A stretch of 64,000 nt of DNA from Bdellovibrionales bacterium Ga0074139 (GCA_001464795.1 LNEB01000015.1:62001-126000); one strand, 5' to 3'. Positions 18,947 to 27,693 are shown, counted from the stretch's first letter. Numbers and translations are program-made. The notes: generated by a model from the sequence alone, not told the origin.

Positions 18947-20325
18947 TCAACCCCTTCAAGAATTGTTTTTTCAATGACGTTTAACGCAAGATCAAGATCT
19001 TCATCTAAAATGATCGCTGGCACTAAAAACCTAGCACGGTAAGGACCTTTACCGCATGGAAACGCGATGACTCCATTTTGAAAAAGTTTTTTCAAAAATA
19101 AATCCACTTGCTCTTTTTTTCCTTCAAACGGAGTAAAGGCCATCATCAAACCCATACCACCAGCATCATTGATTTTGCCTTTGCACGTGGTTTCATTCAG
19201 GTGATTAAGACCATTAATAAACTTCTGATGAATTTTTTGAATACGTCCTGATTTTCCCATGTAGCCACCGTTAACGAGCTCGTCAACAATCGCCATTCCT
19301 GTTGTCATGGAAACAGTCGCACCAGAAAATGTACCCGCAATAAGCCCTGGTTTGGGATTATACTCTTCTGTGTAAAGAGTGGCTCCCAATTGGGCTGTTT
19401 TAGCAATGGTCACAATATCAACTAAATGACCCAGTTCAAGAGTTTCAAATGCAAAAAGTTCTCCGGTTCTAGCAAAGGTTTGAACTTCATCTGCACAGGT
19501 TGCAATTTTCTGCTCACGGCAGAATTCTAAAAGCGGTAGAAAAAATTCCCGAGTGGCCGGCGTGTAACCGCCTTCACCCAACATGGGTTCGAACCAAAAA
19601 CAGCAAATATTTTTATCATGATTGGCGACGTGCTCTTTGATAGCTCTTAGAGTTTTTTCAGTGCTTTGTGGATCCGCTTTGTCGTACCAAGGAATTCTTA
19701 AAACTTCGTTATAGTCAGGAAGTCCTTGTTTGTAAGCCACATTGTCAGTGACTTCAGCCATCATCGTCGAGCGACCAGCAAAAGCATTTTTAAAAGCTAA
19801 AATCATTCGTGCTGGTGTGTTTTTTTGTCTTGCGATTTTAATAGCATTTTCATTGGCCATGGTTCCACATGTTGCAAACCATGCGTATTTGATGGCACTT
19901 TTTCTGGCTGCTAACTTCACTAGTTTTTCTGAAAACTGAATGTATTCTTTATTAGGTTCTAGGTTTCCCTGCATGATCACATCAGATAAAGCACCGCGAA
20001 CGGCCGCTTCCATGACCAATGGATGACCATGACCAAAAATATGAATTCCAATTCCGTTGATAAGATCCAATTTCACACTACCATCTTCGAGCTCAACATA
20101 GACACCGCGACCAGAACCGGATCCCACAAAAGGGTAAGCCAAAGGGCGTCCACGAAATTGAGCCGCTCGATCAAAAAGATTTTTTGCATGATCTTTGAGT
20201 TCGGGTGCTGATGGTTGAATGGAGTGAATATTCGAGTTTAAGGTTTGAACTTCTCCAACCAGTTGCTTGATTAAAGATTTTACCTTTTCAGATTCTGCGA
20301 TTTGATGGCCGACAAGTGCTGACAT
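18943..20325 (-). CDS. Class III aminotransferase, probable succinylornithine transaminase
   Basis: The start is set at the ATG at 20325, preceded by GGAGATTAAC, a clear ribosome-binding site. The open frame extends upstream to 20553, but that part runs through the divergent gene's promoter. The 460-aa product is a fold-type I PLP enzyme: GSGRGVYVELEDG, WFATCGTMANENAIKIAR, FEPMLGEGG, DEVQTFARTG and the PLP-lysine candidate in VTIAKTAQLGATL. It is longer than AstC (about 406 aa). Position in the operon suggests it transaminates N2-succinylornithine. A lysine-type aminotransferase is an alternative. Confidence 0.82.
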   Translation of the reverse strand: MSALVGHQIAESEKVKSLIKQLVGEVQTLNSNIHSIQPSAPELKDHAKNLFDRAAQFRGRPLAYPFVGSGSGRGVYVELEDGSVKLDLINGIGIHIFGHGHPLVMEAAVRGALSDVIMQGNLEPNKEYIQFSEKLVKLAARKSAIKYAWFATCGTMANENAIKIARQKNTPARMILAFKNAFAGRSTMMAEVTDNVAYKQGLPDYNEVLRIPWYDKADPQSTEKTLRAIKEHVANHDKNICCFWFEPMLGEGGYTPATREFFLPLLEFCREQKIATCADEVQTFARTGELFAFETLELGHLVDIVTIAKTAQLGATLYTEEYNPKPGLIAGTFSGATVSMTTGMAIVDELVNGGYMGKSGRIQKIHQKFINGLNHLNETTCKGKINDAGGMGLMMAFTPFEGKKEQVDLFLKKLFQNGVIAFPCGKGPYRARFLVPAIILDEDLDLALNVIEKTILEGVE

Positions 20326-20413
20326 GTTAATCTCCACATGTATTTGATTTCTTTCTAGATTACTCTCCGCATAACACCAAGACAAGGCGAGACGCGGACA
20401 GTAGTCTAATTCC

Positions 20414-21124
20414 ATGTCAATACAGGTTTTATTCGACGAGGGAGCGCAAGCTTTCGCCCAAAAAGATTTTGCAAAAGCTTCTGACGCCTTTTCCAAGGCT
20501 TTAGACCTGCAACCCAACAACGTAACGCTTCTTGTTAATTTGGGTTTGTCCAAGTTTGAACTCGGGCAAAAAATCGAGGCCTTTGCTTTGTTTAAAAAAG
20601 CCGAGCATTTGGATGCAAAATCGGAAGCCGTTCAGCAAGGACTCGCGTTTTTAAAAAGCCAGGTACAAATTCAAGAGGTTCCAAGAAACTTAGAACTTTA
20701 CGAACAAGCCCGTACATTCATGATTCAACCATTTACCATCACGACACCCTTAACTTTTTTGTGGATTCTGATTTTGGTTTTTGGCACTTACTTCATTCGC
20801 TTTCTTGCTAATAAAAAAAAGGCCTTCCTTGCAGGGGAAGATCCTCAGCCTTTGGGTGTTCCAGCATGGATAAGTTTTTTATTATTGCTAATAAGCTTGT
20901 TTTGGCTGGGACTTTTCCAGTGGGATTCACAAATTTCACGAGGTTTTATCAAGCAAGAGGTTTTATCTTTACGAAGTGCCCCTGAAAACAATGCACCTAC
21001 GATCTTACAATTAAATGGTGGACTTGAAGTCAAGATCCTTAGAAAAAATGAGGGTTGGCTGCAGATTCAATATCCTGGCACCTTTTCGGGGTGGGTTGAA
21101 AAAGAATCAGTTCTAGAACTTTAG
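20414..21124 (+). CDS. TPR protein with two TM helices and C-terminal SH3 domain (BatE-like)
   Basis: The 236-aa protein has a TPR hairpin pair at the N-terminus (about residues 5-75, AFAQKDFAKASDAFSKALDL). Two hydrophobic helices follow (about 113-132 and 148-168), then a bacterial SH3 domain (about 180-235, VLSLRSAPENNAPTILQLNG). This order is that of BatE from Bacteroides aerotolerance operons, but no batABCD genes are nearby. It probably sits in the inner membrane with SH3 in the periplasm. It is divergent from the ast-like operon, with an 88-bp promoter region between. Confidence 0.78.
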   Translation: MSIQVLFDEGAQAFAQKDFAKASDAFSKALDLQPNNVTLLVNLGLSKFELGQKIEAFALFKKAEHLDAKSEAVQQGLAFLKSQVQIQEVPRNLELYEQARTFMIQPFTITTPLTFLWILILVFGTYFIRFLANKKKAFLAGEDPQPLGVPAWISFLLLLISLFWLGLFQWDSQISRGFIKQEVLSLRSAPENNAPTILQLNGGLEVKILRKNEGWLQIQYPGTFSGWVEKESVLEL

Positions 21125-21166
21125 TTGACTTACCATTTTCGAACTTGTTTAAATGGGTCCGTGAAG

Positions 21167-21898
21167 ATGCTACGAGTCATTCCCCTCTTTCTATTCTGTT
21201 TGTCTTTTTTTGGCTGCTCGTCTGCGGAAAAAGATGCGCCTACAGCGCAAGCCCTTTTTGATATTGCACGTGAATACGAAGACGATGATCGCTTTGAAGA
21301 AGCCATCAGGCGCTACTCTGAAGTGAGATCAAAATTTCCCTACAGTTCTCAGGCCGTAGAAGCCGAGCTTGCAGTGGCAGATGTTTACTATAAACAAGAA
21401 TCTTATCCTGAGGCCCAAGCGGCCTATCAATCATTTTTAGATTTGCACCCTAAACACAGCAAAGTCCCCTATGTGACCTTTCGCTATGCCTTAAGTTTAT
21501 TTATGCAAGTTCCAGAAACCATCGACCGTGATTTGGCCGTAGCGCCTGAAGCGATTCTTGCTTTTAATGATTTGATAAAAAAATTTCCTCAGTCTGAATA
21601 CGTTAAAGAGTCTCAAGAAAAACGCACAGAATTAATAAAAAAATTAGCTGAGAAAGAAATTTATATCGGAGATTTTTATTTTAGAAAAAAAATGTACACC
21701 TCATCTGTTAAAAGATTTGAAGTGGCCGCCAACGAATACCTAGGACTTGGCTATGATGAAAAAATATTATCTCGCCTTGTGATTAGTGCCGCCAAGTCCG
21801 GCGACCTTGTTAAAGCCAGACAGTTTGCAAAAAAATTAGAAGGCTTAGCATCCCTTGGTAGCGAAGGAAAAGAAGCTCTTCGTGAGGCTCAAAAATGA
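21167..21898 (+). CDS. bamD: BamD-like outer-membrane lipoprotein
   Basis: Starting at the ATG at 21167 the product has a lipoprotein signal ending in LSFFGC, with the lipidated Cys about residue 17. A TTG at 21125 would place 14 non-signal residues before it. Mature sequence has TPR units in the BamD order: LFDIAREYEDDDRFEEAIRR, YKQESYPEAQAAYQSFLDLH, and the late IYIGDFYFRKKMYTSSVKR. BamD is the essential TPR subunit of the BAM complex for outer-membrane protein assembly. The gene overlaps the next TPR gene by 4 bp. Confidence 0.84.
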   Translation: MLRVIPLFLFCLSFFGCSSAEKDAPTAQALFDIAREYEDDDRFEEAIRRYSEVRSKFPYSSQAVEAELAVADVYYKQESYPEAQAAYQSFLDLHPKHSKVPYVTFRYALSLFMQVPETIDRDLAVAPEAILAFNDLIKKFPQSEYVKESQEKRTELIKKLAEKEIYIGDFYFRKKMYTSSVKRFEVAANEYLGLGYDEKILSRLVISAAKSGDLVKARQFAKKLEGLASLGSEGKEALREAQK

Positions 21899-22623
21899 GT
21901 GCTTTATCCAATGAGCTTTTAAAAGAAGCTCGTCAGTATTTTATTGAAGGTCAGTATAAATTGGCTGAGCCCTTACTCGAGCAATTGTTATTACAAAATC
22001 TTCGTAGTCCTGAAATTTATCAGATGCTAGCGACGCTTTATTACGACCGTGGCCAATTTAATAAAGCCATTAAGACATTCAAAAAAGCCCTTGAAATTGA
22101 TCCTGGATATACCGACGCAAGCGTTGGCCTATCAATCATCTTAAATGATTTAGGTCGCTACGATGAAGGCAAAAAAGTTTTCACAGAAGCTCGTGAAATT
22201 TTAGATCAAAAGAAAAAACCAAGTCTTGGTTTTTTAGATGAAAGTATATCTAAAAAACACGAAGAACTGGCGGATCTTTATTCACAATCAAAACAGTGGA
22301 CAGAAAGCCTAGAGAACTTACTTAAAGCGCAAAAAGTGATGCCACAAAGAAGACGTGATTTAGGGATTAAACTGGCTGATTGTTACAGCCGCCTAGGGGA
22401 ATCACAAAAAGCGATTCGTGAACTCAAAGAAGTTTTATTTATTGATGGTGACTATCAAGCGGCCAGGTTGAAGTTAGCACAGTTGTTGTTTTCTAATAGC
22501 CGAGTTTCAGAAGCCCTCGAGCAATGGGAGCTTGTGCTACTTCGTGATCCCACTAACTTTGAAGCTCGTGATGGCTTACTAAAAGCAAAAAAATCAAAAT
22601 CAGCATTAACTGTTCAATTTTAA
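21895..22623 (+). CDS. Tetratricopeptide repeat protein
   Basis: The 242-aa protein is built almost entirely of TPR helices (for example LYYDRGQFNKAIKTFKKALE at about residues 47-66, KLADCYSRLGESQKAIREL near 160, KLAQLLFSNSRVSEALEQWE near 190). No signal peptide is visible, so it is probably cytoplasmic and mediates protein contacts. It overlaps bamD by 4 bp. A TadD-like role in the pilus locus 770 bp downstream is possible but unsupported. Confidence 0.8.
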   Translation: MSALSNELLKEARQYFIEGQYKLAEPLLEQLLLQNLRSPEIYQMLATLYYDRGQFNKAIKTFKKALEIDPGYTDASVGLSIILNDLGRYDEGKKVFTEAREILDQKKKPSLGFLDESISKKHEELADLYSQSKQWTESLENLLKAQKVMPQRRRDLGIKLADCYSRLGESQKAIRELKEVLFIDGDYQAARLKLAQLLFSNSRVSEALEQWELVLLRDPTNFEARDGLLKAKKSKSALTVQF

Positions 22624-22638
22624 TAAAAGGTGTTTTTT

Positions 22639-23148
22639 ATGATGAAAGATAAAATGGTTTCCTTCCTATCCAGAGAAGAAATCTCTGATCTTGTTAAAAA
22701 ATTAGCCCGAGAAATTGAAGCGGATTATGCTGGCCAAGAAGTCATCATGATTTGTCCGCTGAAGGGTTCCGTTCACTTTACAGCCGACCTGATGCGCGAA
22801 GTGAACCTGTCTCAGCAAGTGGATTTTGTCTACATCACGACAAGTAAATACGAAGGCACTAAAATCGTGAAAGACATTTCCATCGACATCGCAGGAAAAC
22901 ACGTTCTGATCGTGGAAGAAATTATTGATGCCGGAAGAACATTAAGCTTTTTAAGAAACAGACTTATTTCTTCACATCCTTCAACTTTAAGAATTGTTAC
23001 TTTACTTGATAAACCCGCCCGCCGGGAACTTCCCATCCGTGCTGATTACATTGGAAAAACCATCGATGATCGTTATGTCGTAGGCTACGGAATGGATTCA
23101 GAAGAAATTGGAAGAAATTATCCTGATATTTACAATCTTCAGAATTAG
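22639..23148 (+). CDS. hpt: Hypoxanthine phosphoribosyltransferase
   Basis: The 169-aa enzyme has the PRPP-binding loop VLIVEEIIDAGRTLSFL (about residues 92-108, usual form VEDIIDTGxT), VIMICPLKGSVHFTADL with the cis-peptide loop, and YVVGYGMD near the end for purine binding. It salvages hypoxanthine or guanine with PRPP. The start is ATG 22639, 8 bp after AAAAGG; a GTG at 22630 is in the ribosome-binding site itself and is rejected. The substitutions Asp to Glu and Thr to Ala in the PRPP loop are mild deviations. Confidence 0.88.
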   Translation: MMKDKMVSFLSREEISDLVKKLAREIEADYAGQEVIMICPLKGSVHFTADLMREVNLSQQVDFVYITTSKYEGTKIVKDISIDIAGKHVLIVEEIIDAGRTLSFLRNRLISSHPSTLRIVTLLDKPARRELPIRADYIGKTIDDRYVVGYGMDSEEIGRNYPDIYNLQN

Positions 23149-23150
23149 TA

Positions 23151-23225
23151 TTAGCTAACGATCACGTTTACTAAAAAGTACGCAATCACACACACTACAT
23201 AAAGAACAATAAGCTGTTTAGACAT
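23151..23225 (-). CDS. Putative 24-aa single-span membrane protein
   Basis: An ORF of 25 codons reads on the minus strand from ATG 23225 to TAA. It has a good ribosome-binding site (GAGGGTGACTC just before the ATG) and encodes MSKQLIVLYVVCVIAYFLVN followed by VIVS. A Lys/Gln N-terminus followed by about 19 hydrophobic residues is the pattern of bacterial small membrane proteins. It lies between hpt and the pilin gene and is convergent with hpt. It is supported only by the ribosome-binding site and composition. Confidence 0.5.
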   Translation of the reverse strand: MSKQLIVLYVVCVIAYFLVNVIVS

Positions 23226-23391
23226 GAGTCACCCTCGACTTTCGATAGACTAAGGTCTGTCAAAGCTTTGGTCAACTGCTGTCTAGACTTTAGTTGATCT
23301 CAATTTGAAACACGACATTCTGATTTTTTCGCCTTCACCACTGTGAAGTTCTATACTGAAGTGACCGATAGTAAGAATGTAGGGGGTCATT

Positions 23392-23589
23392 ATGTTGAAG
23401 ACTTTTATTAAAAAATTTCGAAAAAATTCAAAAATCAATAATGAAAAAGGACAGGGAATGCTTGAGTACATTCTACTTGTTGTAGTTCTTGTCGGCATCA
23501 TTGTTGTATCGGGTCCATTTCTTAAAGATAAAGTGGGTGAAATTCGTGATAATTTAGGTGGCCAAATAGGCGAAGTTTTAGGCCAATAA
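23392..23589 (+). CDS. flp: Flp/Tad-type major pilin
   Basis: The 65-aa precursor has a basic leader (about residues 1-22) ending in GQG, then MLEYILLVVVLVGIIVVSGP, the hydrophobic pilin N-terminus with the conserved Glu near +4/+5. Flp pilins are this short. A prepilin peptidase would cut before the Met-Leu-Glu segment; none is in the window. AGGGGG lies 8 bp upstream of the ATG. It is the first gene of the Tad locus. Confidence 0.88.
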   Translation: MLKTFIKKFRKNSKINNEKGQGMLEYILLVVVLVGIIVVSGPFLKDKVGEIRDNLGGQIGEVLGQ

Positions 23590-23593
23590 CCAA

Positions 23594-23767
23594 ATGACTC
23601 TCGAATATATTTTGCTTTTAGTTTGTGTATTCATGTTCGCGCTGAAAGTTTTTATTTCAGCGCCCATGACTGCCTTTAAAGAATCAAGCCCCCGTTTGGG
23701 TGCAAGAATCGAGAAGCAAATATCAACAGGAACAGGATTTCAGAATGAATGGGAACAACCCAGGTAG
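23594..23767 (+). CDS. Tiny pilin-like protein without leader (57 aa)
   Basis: Four bp after the pilin gene an ATG opens a 58-codon frame ending at 23767. The product begins MTLEYILLLVCVFMFALKVF, which closely imitates the mature N-terminus of the pilin (MLEYILLVV), then a 35-residue hydrophilic tail. A processed-like N-terminus without a leader peptide is odd: either it is inserted in the membrane by itself or it acts as an accessory to the pilus. Its 3' end overlaps the next gene by 23 bp. Confidence 0.62.
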   Translation: MTLEYILLLVCVFMFALKVFISAPMTAFKESSPRLGARIEKQISTGTGFQNEWEQPR

Positions 23768-24008
23768 ATTAAAAAATCGAAGTGGTCAGGTGGCCATGGA
23801 GGCTCTACTTCTAGCCGTCGTCTCGTTGGGGTTGCTTGGAGCAACCCTTCGTTATTTTAGAGAGGACAGGACTTTAGACAAGCTGACAAACGCAGCTTGG
23901 TCGGGCGTGGCTCAAATGGCTGAGTACGGAGCCTGGCCCAATGGAACCACTCGACCTGTTCATCCTAACAATTCAGACCGGGTCCGAACATTGAACCCGC
24001 AACCTTAA
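23745..24008 (+). CDS. Pseudopilin-like Tad locus protein
   Basis: The start is the ATG at 23745 (AACAGGA upstream), giving 87 aa. A basic leader with RSGQ precedes VAMEALLLAVVSLGLLGATL, a class IV pilin-like hydrophobic segment with Glu at about +4. The hydrophilic remainder (REDRTLDKLTNAAWSGVAQM and after) matches no family I recognise. A minor pilin or TadE-like pseudopilin is the likely role. Confidence 0.68.
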   Translation: MNGNNPGRLKNRSGQVAMEALLLAVVSLGLLGATLRYFREDRTLDKLTNAAWSGVAQMAEYGAWPNGTTRPVHPNNSDRVRTLNPQP

Positions 24009-24037
24009 AGGCATACTTAACAAAGAAGGAGGTCAAA

Positions 24038-24664
24038 ATGAAAACTAAAAAGATTCTAAATACCTCCTCTGGTTTTGTAACAGCTGACTTTGTGTTTTCT
24101 TTTCTACTTTCAGCAATGATGACAGTTTTGCTATTTGCCCTTTGCTTTTCCTTTACCGTGATCGAAATTTCTCAGTACATCGCATATTCAAGTGTCCGAG
24201 CTGCCATTCCTGGCAGAAGAAACTTTGATGAACAACGAACCCGTGTGAATGACAAATTCCTACAGCTCACAACTAATCCGGTACTTAGACCCTTGTTAAC
24301 CAACGGCTGGTTCAGTTTAGGCCTTCGAGACGTAAGACTTTATGAAACCCCCGACGACAGCTACCAAGAGTATGATGAAGGGGGAACAATTGTTCCCACA
24401 GCCGGCGTCAGACTGACTTTGACTGCTAATATTTTAAATTTAAATCTAGGGCCCTTTGGCCGCATTGAAAGTGAAACTGGAAATGGTTTTAGCTTAACCA
24501 TTGGAAGCTTACTGTTTCGTGAGCCCACGCAAGTGGAGTGTCAGGAATTAATCACTACCAGATACAACAGAATTTTAGATCTCAGTGATGCCTACCCAAC
24601 CCTTGGAAGAGCTGGCGCCAGCGGAGACAACGGCTATTACCGTATGGAGGACAACGGATGTTAA
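24038..24664 (+). CDS. TadE-like minor pilin/pseudopilin
   Basis: The 208-aa protein has a GFVTADFVFSFLLSAMMTVL N-terminal hydrophobic helix after a short basic leader, with Asp where TadE usually has Glu. A globular part of about 160 residues contains two cysteines late (VECQEL and NGC at the end) that may form a disulfide. Size and order fit TadE/TadF proteins. AAGGAGG lies 8 bp before the ATG. Confidence 0.68.
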   Translation: MKTKKILNTSSGFVTADFVFSFLLSAMMTVLLFALCFSFTVIEISQYIAYSSVRAAIPGRRNFDEQRTRVNDKFLQLTTNPVLRPLLTNGWFSLGLRDVRLYETPDDSYQEYDEGGTIVPTAGVRLTLTANILNLNLGPFGRIESETGNGFSLTIGSLLFREPTQVECQELITTRYNRILDLSDAYPTLGRAGASGDNGYYRMEDNGC

Positions 24665-25191
24665 AAATATCAAGTTGTCTTAAAAATCAAAAAGGGATGG
24701 CTGTTTTTGAGTTACTGCCCACTTTATTTGTGTATATGTTGCTGATTAATTTTTCGTTGGGATTTTTTGGTATCGTTCACAGTGGTATTTTACATAGTAT
24801 TGCTGCAAGAAATTATACTTTTGAAACTTTCTTCTTTAAACCAAATCTTAATTATCATATTCGTGCTGATCCCTCCACACTTGCCACCAATAACTATGAA
24901 ATCAGAGGCTTTCGATACTCAGGAATTGTGTCCGCTGGTGTGACTGACGGAACAGCTTGGGTGGCGCCATCAAGACCCATTGCTTTTACATCACAGTTTG
25001 GTGGAACTGATAATGATGGTGTGGATTTGGCTAACAGAAGTCCTTCGGGCGTTCCTGGCGAAGCCAGTGTTCATAATGTTGGGGTTTTAAATTTAGATGA
25101 AGCCAGAAGAAATGAAACAGTCGCTGTTAAATCAGTTTGGATAAAATCAATTTACGGAATTTGTATGAACTCACAATGTGGGGATCCTTAG
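24658..25191 (+). CDS. TadE/TadF-like minor pilin
   Basis: The 177-aa product starts with a leader ending NQKGMAVFELLPTLFVYMLL, with Glu at about +5 and a strong TM helix. This resembles a prepilin cleavage site (KG/MAVFE). The remainder is hydrophilic with two Cys near the C-terminus (YGICMNSQCGDP). It overlaps the previous gene by 7 bp and has a matching hydrophobic-plus-Cys layout, so both are probably minor pilins of the same apparatus. Confidence 0.68.
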   Translation: MLKISSCLKNQKGMAVFELLPTLFVYMLLINFSLGFFGIVHSGILHSIAARNYTFETFFFKPNLNYHIRADPSTLATNNYEIRGFRYSGIVSAGVTDGTAWVAPSRPIAFTSQFGGTDNDGVDLANRSPSGVPGEASVHNVGVLNLDEARRNETVAVKSVWIKSIYGICMNSQCGDP

Positions 25192-25203
25192 TAAGGGGCA
25201 ACT

Positions 25204-26079
25204 ATGGGAAATGATACTCGAAATCTTTGGCTTAGTATTGGAGCAGCTTTATTTGCTGTGTTCCTTATTTATTCCTATTCACAGGAAAAAAAAGCCGAGT
25301 ATGACAAAATGTTTGGTGCTAAAAAAACAGTCGTTCGAGTGAAAGAAGACATCCCAGAAATGTCCACGATCTATGATACGATGCTGGAAACTGTCGAGGT
25401 TCCATCTAATTATGTTTACCCTGATACCGTTTCAATTCCAGATGATATCATTGGCCATGTGGCAGCTGTTCCTTTAAAAAAGGGTCAGATCATTTTAAAG
25501 AATATGCTTTTCACTCCGGGCCCTGACACAGGAATTTCACTTCAGGTGGCTCCTAATAAGCGAGCTGTATCTATTCCCATCGATGATATCAGAGGCGTTT
25601 CCAAGTTAATTCGCCCTGGTGATAGGGTTGATATTGTAACAGCTATTGATGTAGGAAAAGGCCAAACAGCTAGACGTGAAGCCGTGGTTTTAATGGAAGA
25701 CGTACCGATCCTTGCGACCGGTGTCTCAATTGTAAACAACATCCCTCGCCTAATGGAATTAGATGCTTCTGGAAAAAATCTGACTCAAACGTCTCTCACG
25801 GGAGATACAAAATATAGTACAGTGACAATAGAGGCTTCACCGAAGGAGGCTCAGGATCTTATTTATTTGTTGTCCACATCGCCGGGAAACATTTTCTTTA
25901 CTTTAAGAAATCCCAACGATCGAACAACAAGATTAAGACTTCCTAGTTCTACAGCGGAATCAATATTGAACCGCGGTGGATTTGATCAAGGAAGAACAGG
26001 ATTGCCAGGTTTCCAGCCCACACCTGGATTATTGGGTAATCCTGCCGGCCAACCTCAGGTTGTGCCGAGGTCAAGGTAG
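25204..26079 (+). CDS. cpaB: Tad pilus assembly protein CpaB/RcpC
   Basis: The 291-aa protein has an N-terminal TM helix (about residues 8-24), an SAF domain (EDIPEMSTIYDTMLETVEVP and VAAVPLKKGQIILKNML) and the RcpC region (NKRAVSIPIDDIRGVSKLIR, then PGDRVDIVTAI). CpaB is the periplasmic assembly factor that works with the secretin. The order cpaB-cpaC is standard for tad loci. The Gly/Pro-rich tail is of low complexity. Confidence 0.9.
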   Translation: MGNDTRNLWLSIGAALFAVFLIYSYSQEKKAEYDKMFGAKKTVVRVKEDIPEMSTIYDTMLETVEVPSNYVYPDTVSIPDDIIGHVAAVPLKKGQIILKNMLFTPGPDTGISLQVAPNKRAVSIPIDDIRGVSKLIRPGDRVDIVTAIDVGKGQTARREAVVLMEDVPILATGVSIVNNIPRLMELDASGKNLTQTSLTGDTKYSTVTIEASPKEAQDLIYLLSTSPGNIFFTLRNPNDRTTRLRLPSSTAESILNRGGFDQGRTGLPGFQPTPGLLGNPAGQPQVVPRSR

Positions 26080-26105
26080 TTGATATGAATTTAGGGGGAG
26101 CTTAC

Positions 26106-27620
26106 ATGTTTCGAATGGTCCTGGCAGCGACGATGCTATTTTTATTCTCGTCAATGTCATTAGCACAGTCTGAACCATCAGAAGACATGCAAGAGATTAA
26201 CTCCTCTGAAGAATTTCGCTCACGCCAATTTTTAAATCTGACCGTTGGAATCGATGAAGATATCAAACTTCCCCCTCTTCCAAAAAATGTTGAGTTCGGT
26301 GGAACCTTTCGTGATTTTGTGAAAGCTTCAATTTCAAGAGAACTGAACGTATTACGGTTTTCTCCGAAAAAAGAAGGTAGTGCAGTTTTAACTGTAATCG
26401 ATCAAAAATCAAAAAAAGTGGTTGCTGAATATAATGTAACAATTAAGAAAAGTCGCCTAGACGGAGTCGCCAACGAAATGCGCGCTTTATTAGGTGACAT
26501 CGAAGGTATCGTAATCAAAGTCATCAACAACCGTGTCGTGGTGGATGGACAGGTTCTTTTACCCAAAGACATGAGCCGCATTTACGGTGTCGTGATGCAA
26601 TTCGGAGAACAAGCGGCTTCTTTGGTCACATTAAGTCCGTTGGCTTTGAAAAAAATCACAGAGTATATTTCACGAGATATTAATAATCCTGAAATCGAAG
26701 TTCGCGCCATCAATGACAAACTTATCTTACAAGGCTATGCAAACAGTGAAGATGAAAAGGCTCGAGCTGAAATCATTGCAAAAACTTACATGCCTGACTT
26801 AATTGTTGATGCAGCAGAGGAAAAGGGAATCGTAAAAAAACGAAAACCCGCCAATGACGGAGTCATCAACTTAATCAATATTAAAGAAGCACCTTCAGCT
26901 CCACCACCAAAGATGGTTCAGCTTGTTGTGCATTATGTGGAACTCAAAAAGGATTACAGTAAAGCTTTCCAATTTGATTGGCGCCCAGGAATTACAGATG
27001 GCAGTAACTTAAGTTTTTCTGCTGGTGAAAGTGGAAGCAGTGTAGTTTCTGCTATCACTGGAACCATTTCAAGTTTAATTCCAAAACTCAATTGGCTTAA
27101 AACTCATGGTTACGGACGTGTTCTAGAAAGCACAAGTCTGATTGTTCAAGACAGTAAAAAAGGTGAAATTAAACAGGTCACCAATCAACCTTATGCCGTG
27201 TTAGGACAAGAAGGAACTCAAGGCACAGCTTTCGCAGAGGTCGGAATTAATTCTATTATCACTCCTAGTATTTTGGGTGATAAATCGGGATCCATCCAAC
27301 TCGAAATGGCTTTTTCTATTTCCTCTATGGCAGGACGTGGTGCTGGCGGAGCTCCGATCACATCAAAAAATGAAATCAATACTCAGGTGACAGTCAGAGA
27401 CCGACAAAGTGCTGCTGTTGGTGGTCTTGTAAGAAACTCTTCGACCACTGCTTTCAATCGTCCATCTAGCGGGGTTGCTAACCCGATTATCAGTCTTTAT
27501 GCTTCGAAAGATTTCCAACGGGACCAAAGTCAGTTTGTTGTTTTTATTACACCCGTCATTAAAACATCAGCCAGCCAAGGCTCTGAGCAAATCAAAAAGA
27601 AGTTCCGCTTAAGAGAGTAA
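26106..27620 (+). CDS. cpaC: Tad pilus secretin CpaC/RcpA
   Basis: The start is the ATG at 26106 (GGGGAG 5 bp upstream) rather than one seven codons earlier. A signal peptide ends near SLAQ (residue 21). An N-terminal N0-like region (about 30-130) and BON-type strands (VRAINDKLILQGYANSEDEK) precede the secretin core, which ends VRDRQSAAVGGLVRNSSTTA and FVVFITPVI. The protein would form the outer-membrane ring through which the pilus passes. Length is usual for RcpA. Confidence 0.9.
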   Translation: MFRMVLAATMLFLFSSMSLAQSEPSEDMQEINSSEEFRSRQFLNLTVGIDEDIKLPPLPKNVEFGGTFRDFVKASISRELNVLRFSPKKEGSAVLTVIDQKSKKVVAEYNVTIKKSRLDGVANEMRALLGDIEGIVIKVINNRVVVDGQVLLPKDMSRIYGVVMQFGEQAASLVTLSPLALKKITEYISRDINNPEIEVRAINDKLILQGYANSEDEKARAEIIAKTYMPDLIVDAAEEKGIVKKRKPANDGVINLINIKEAPSAPPPKMVQLVVHYVELKKDYSKAFQFDWRPGITDGSNLSFSAGESGSSVVSAITGTISSLIPKLNWLKTHGYGRVLESTSLIVQDSKKGEIKQVTNQPYAVLGQEGTQGTAFAEVGINSIITPSILGDKSGSIQLEMAFSISSMAGRGAGGAPITSKNEINTQVTVRDRQSAAVGGLVRNSSTTAFNRPSSGVANPIISLYASKDFQRDQSQFVVFITPVIKTSASQGSEQIKKKFRLRE

Positions 27621-27693
27621 AATCCATTAAGCTAAGACCTTTGGCCCGTACACAAAACATCCCTATTTTCCGACAAGTCTTTGAGGTCAATTG

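Noticed and set aside
20326-20553. N-terminal extension of the aminotransferase reading frame
   Set aside because: A clear ribosome-binding site precedes ATG 20325; the extension runs through the divergent promoter and into the start of the gene at 20414.
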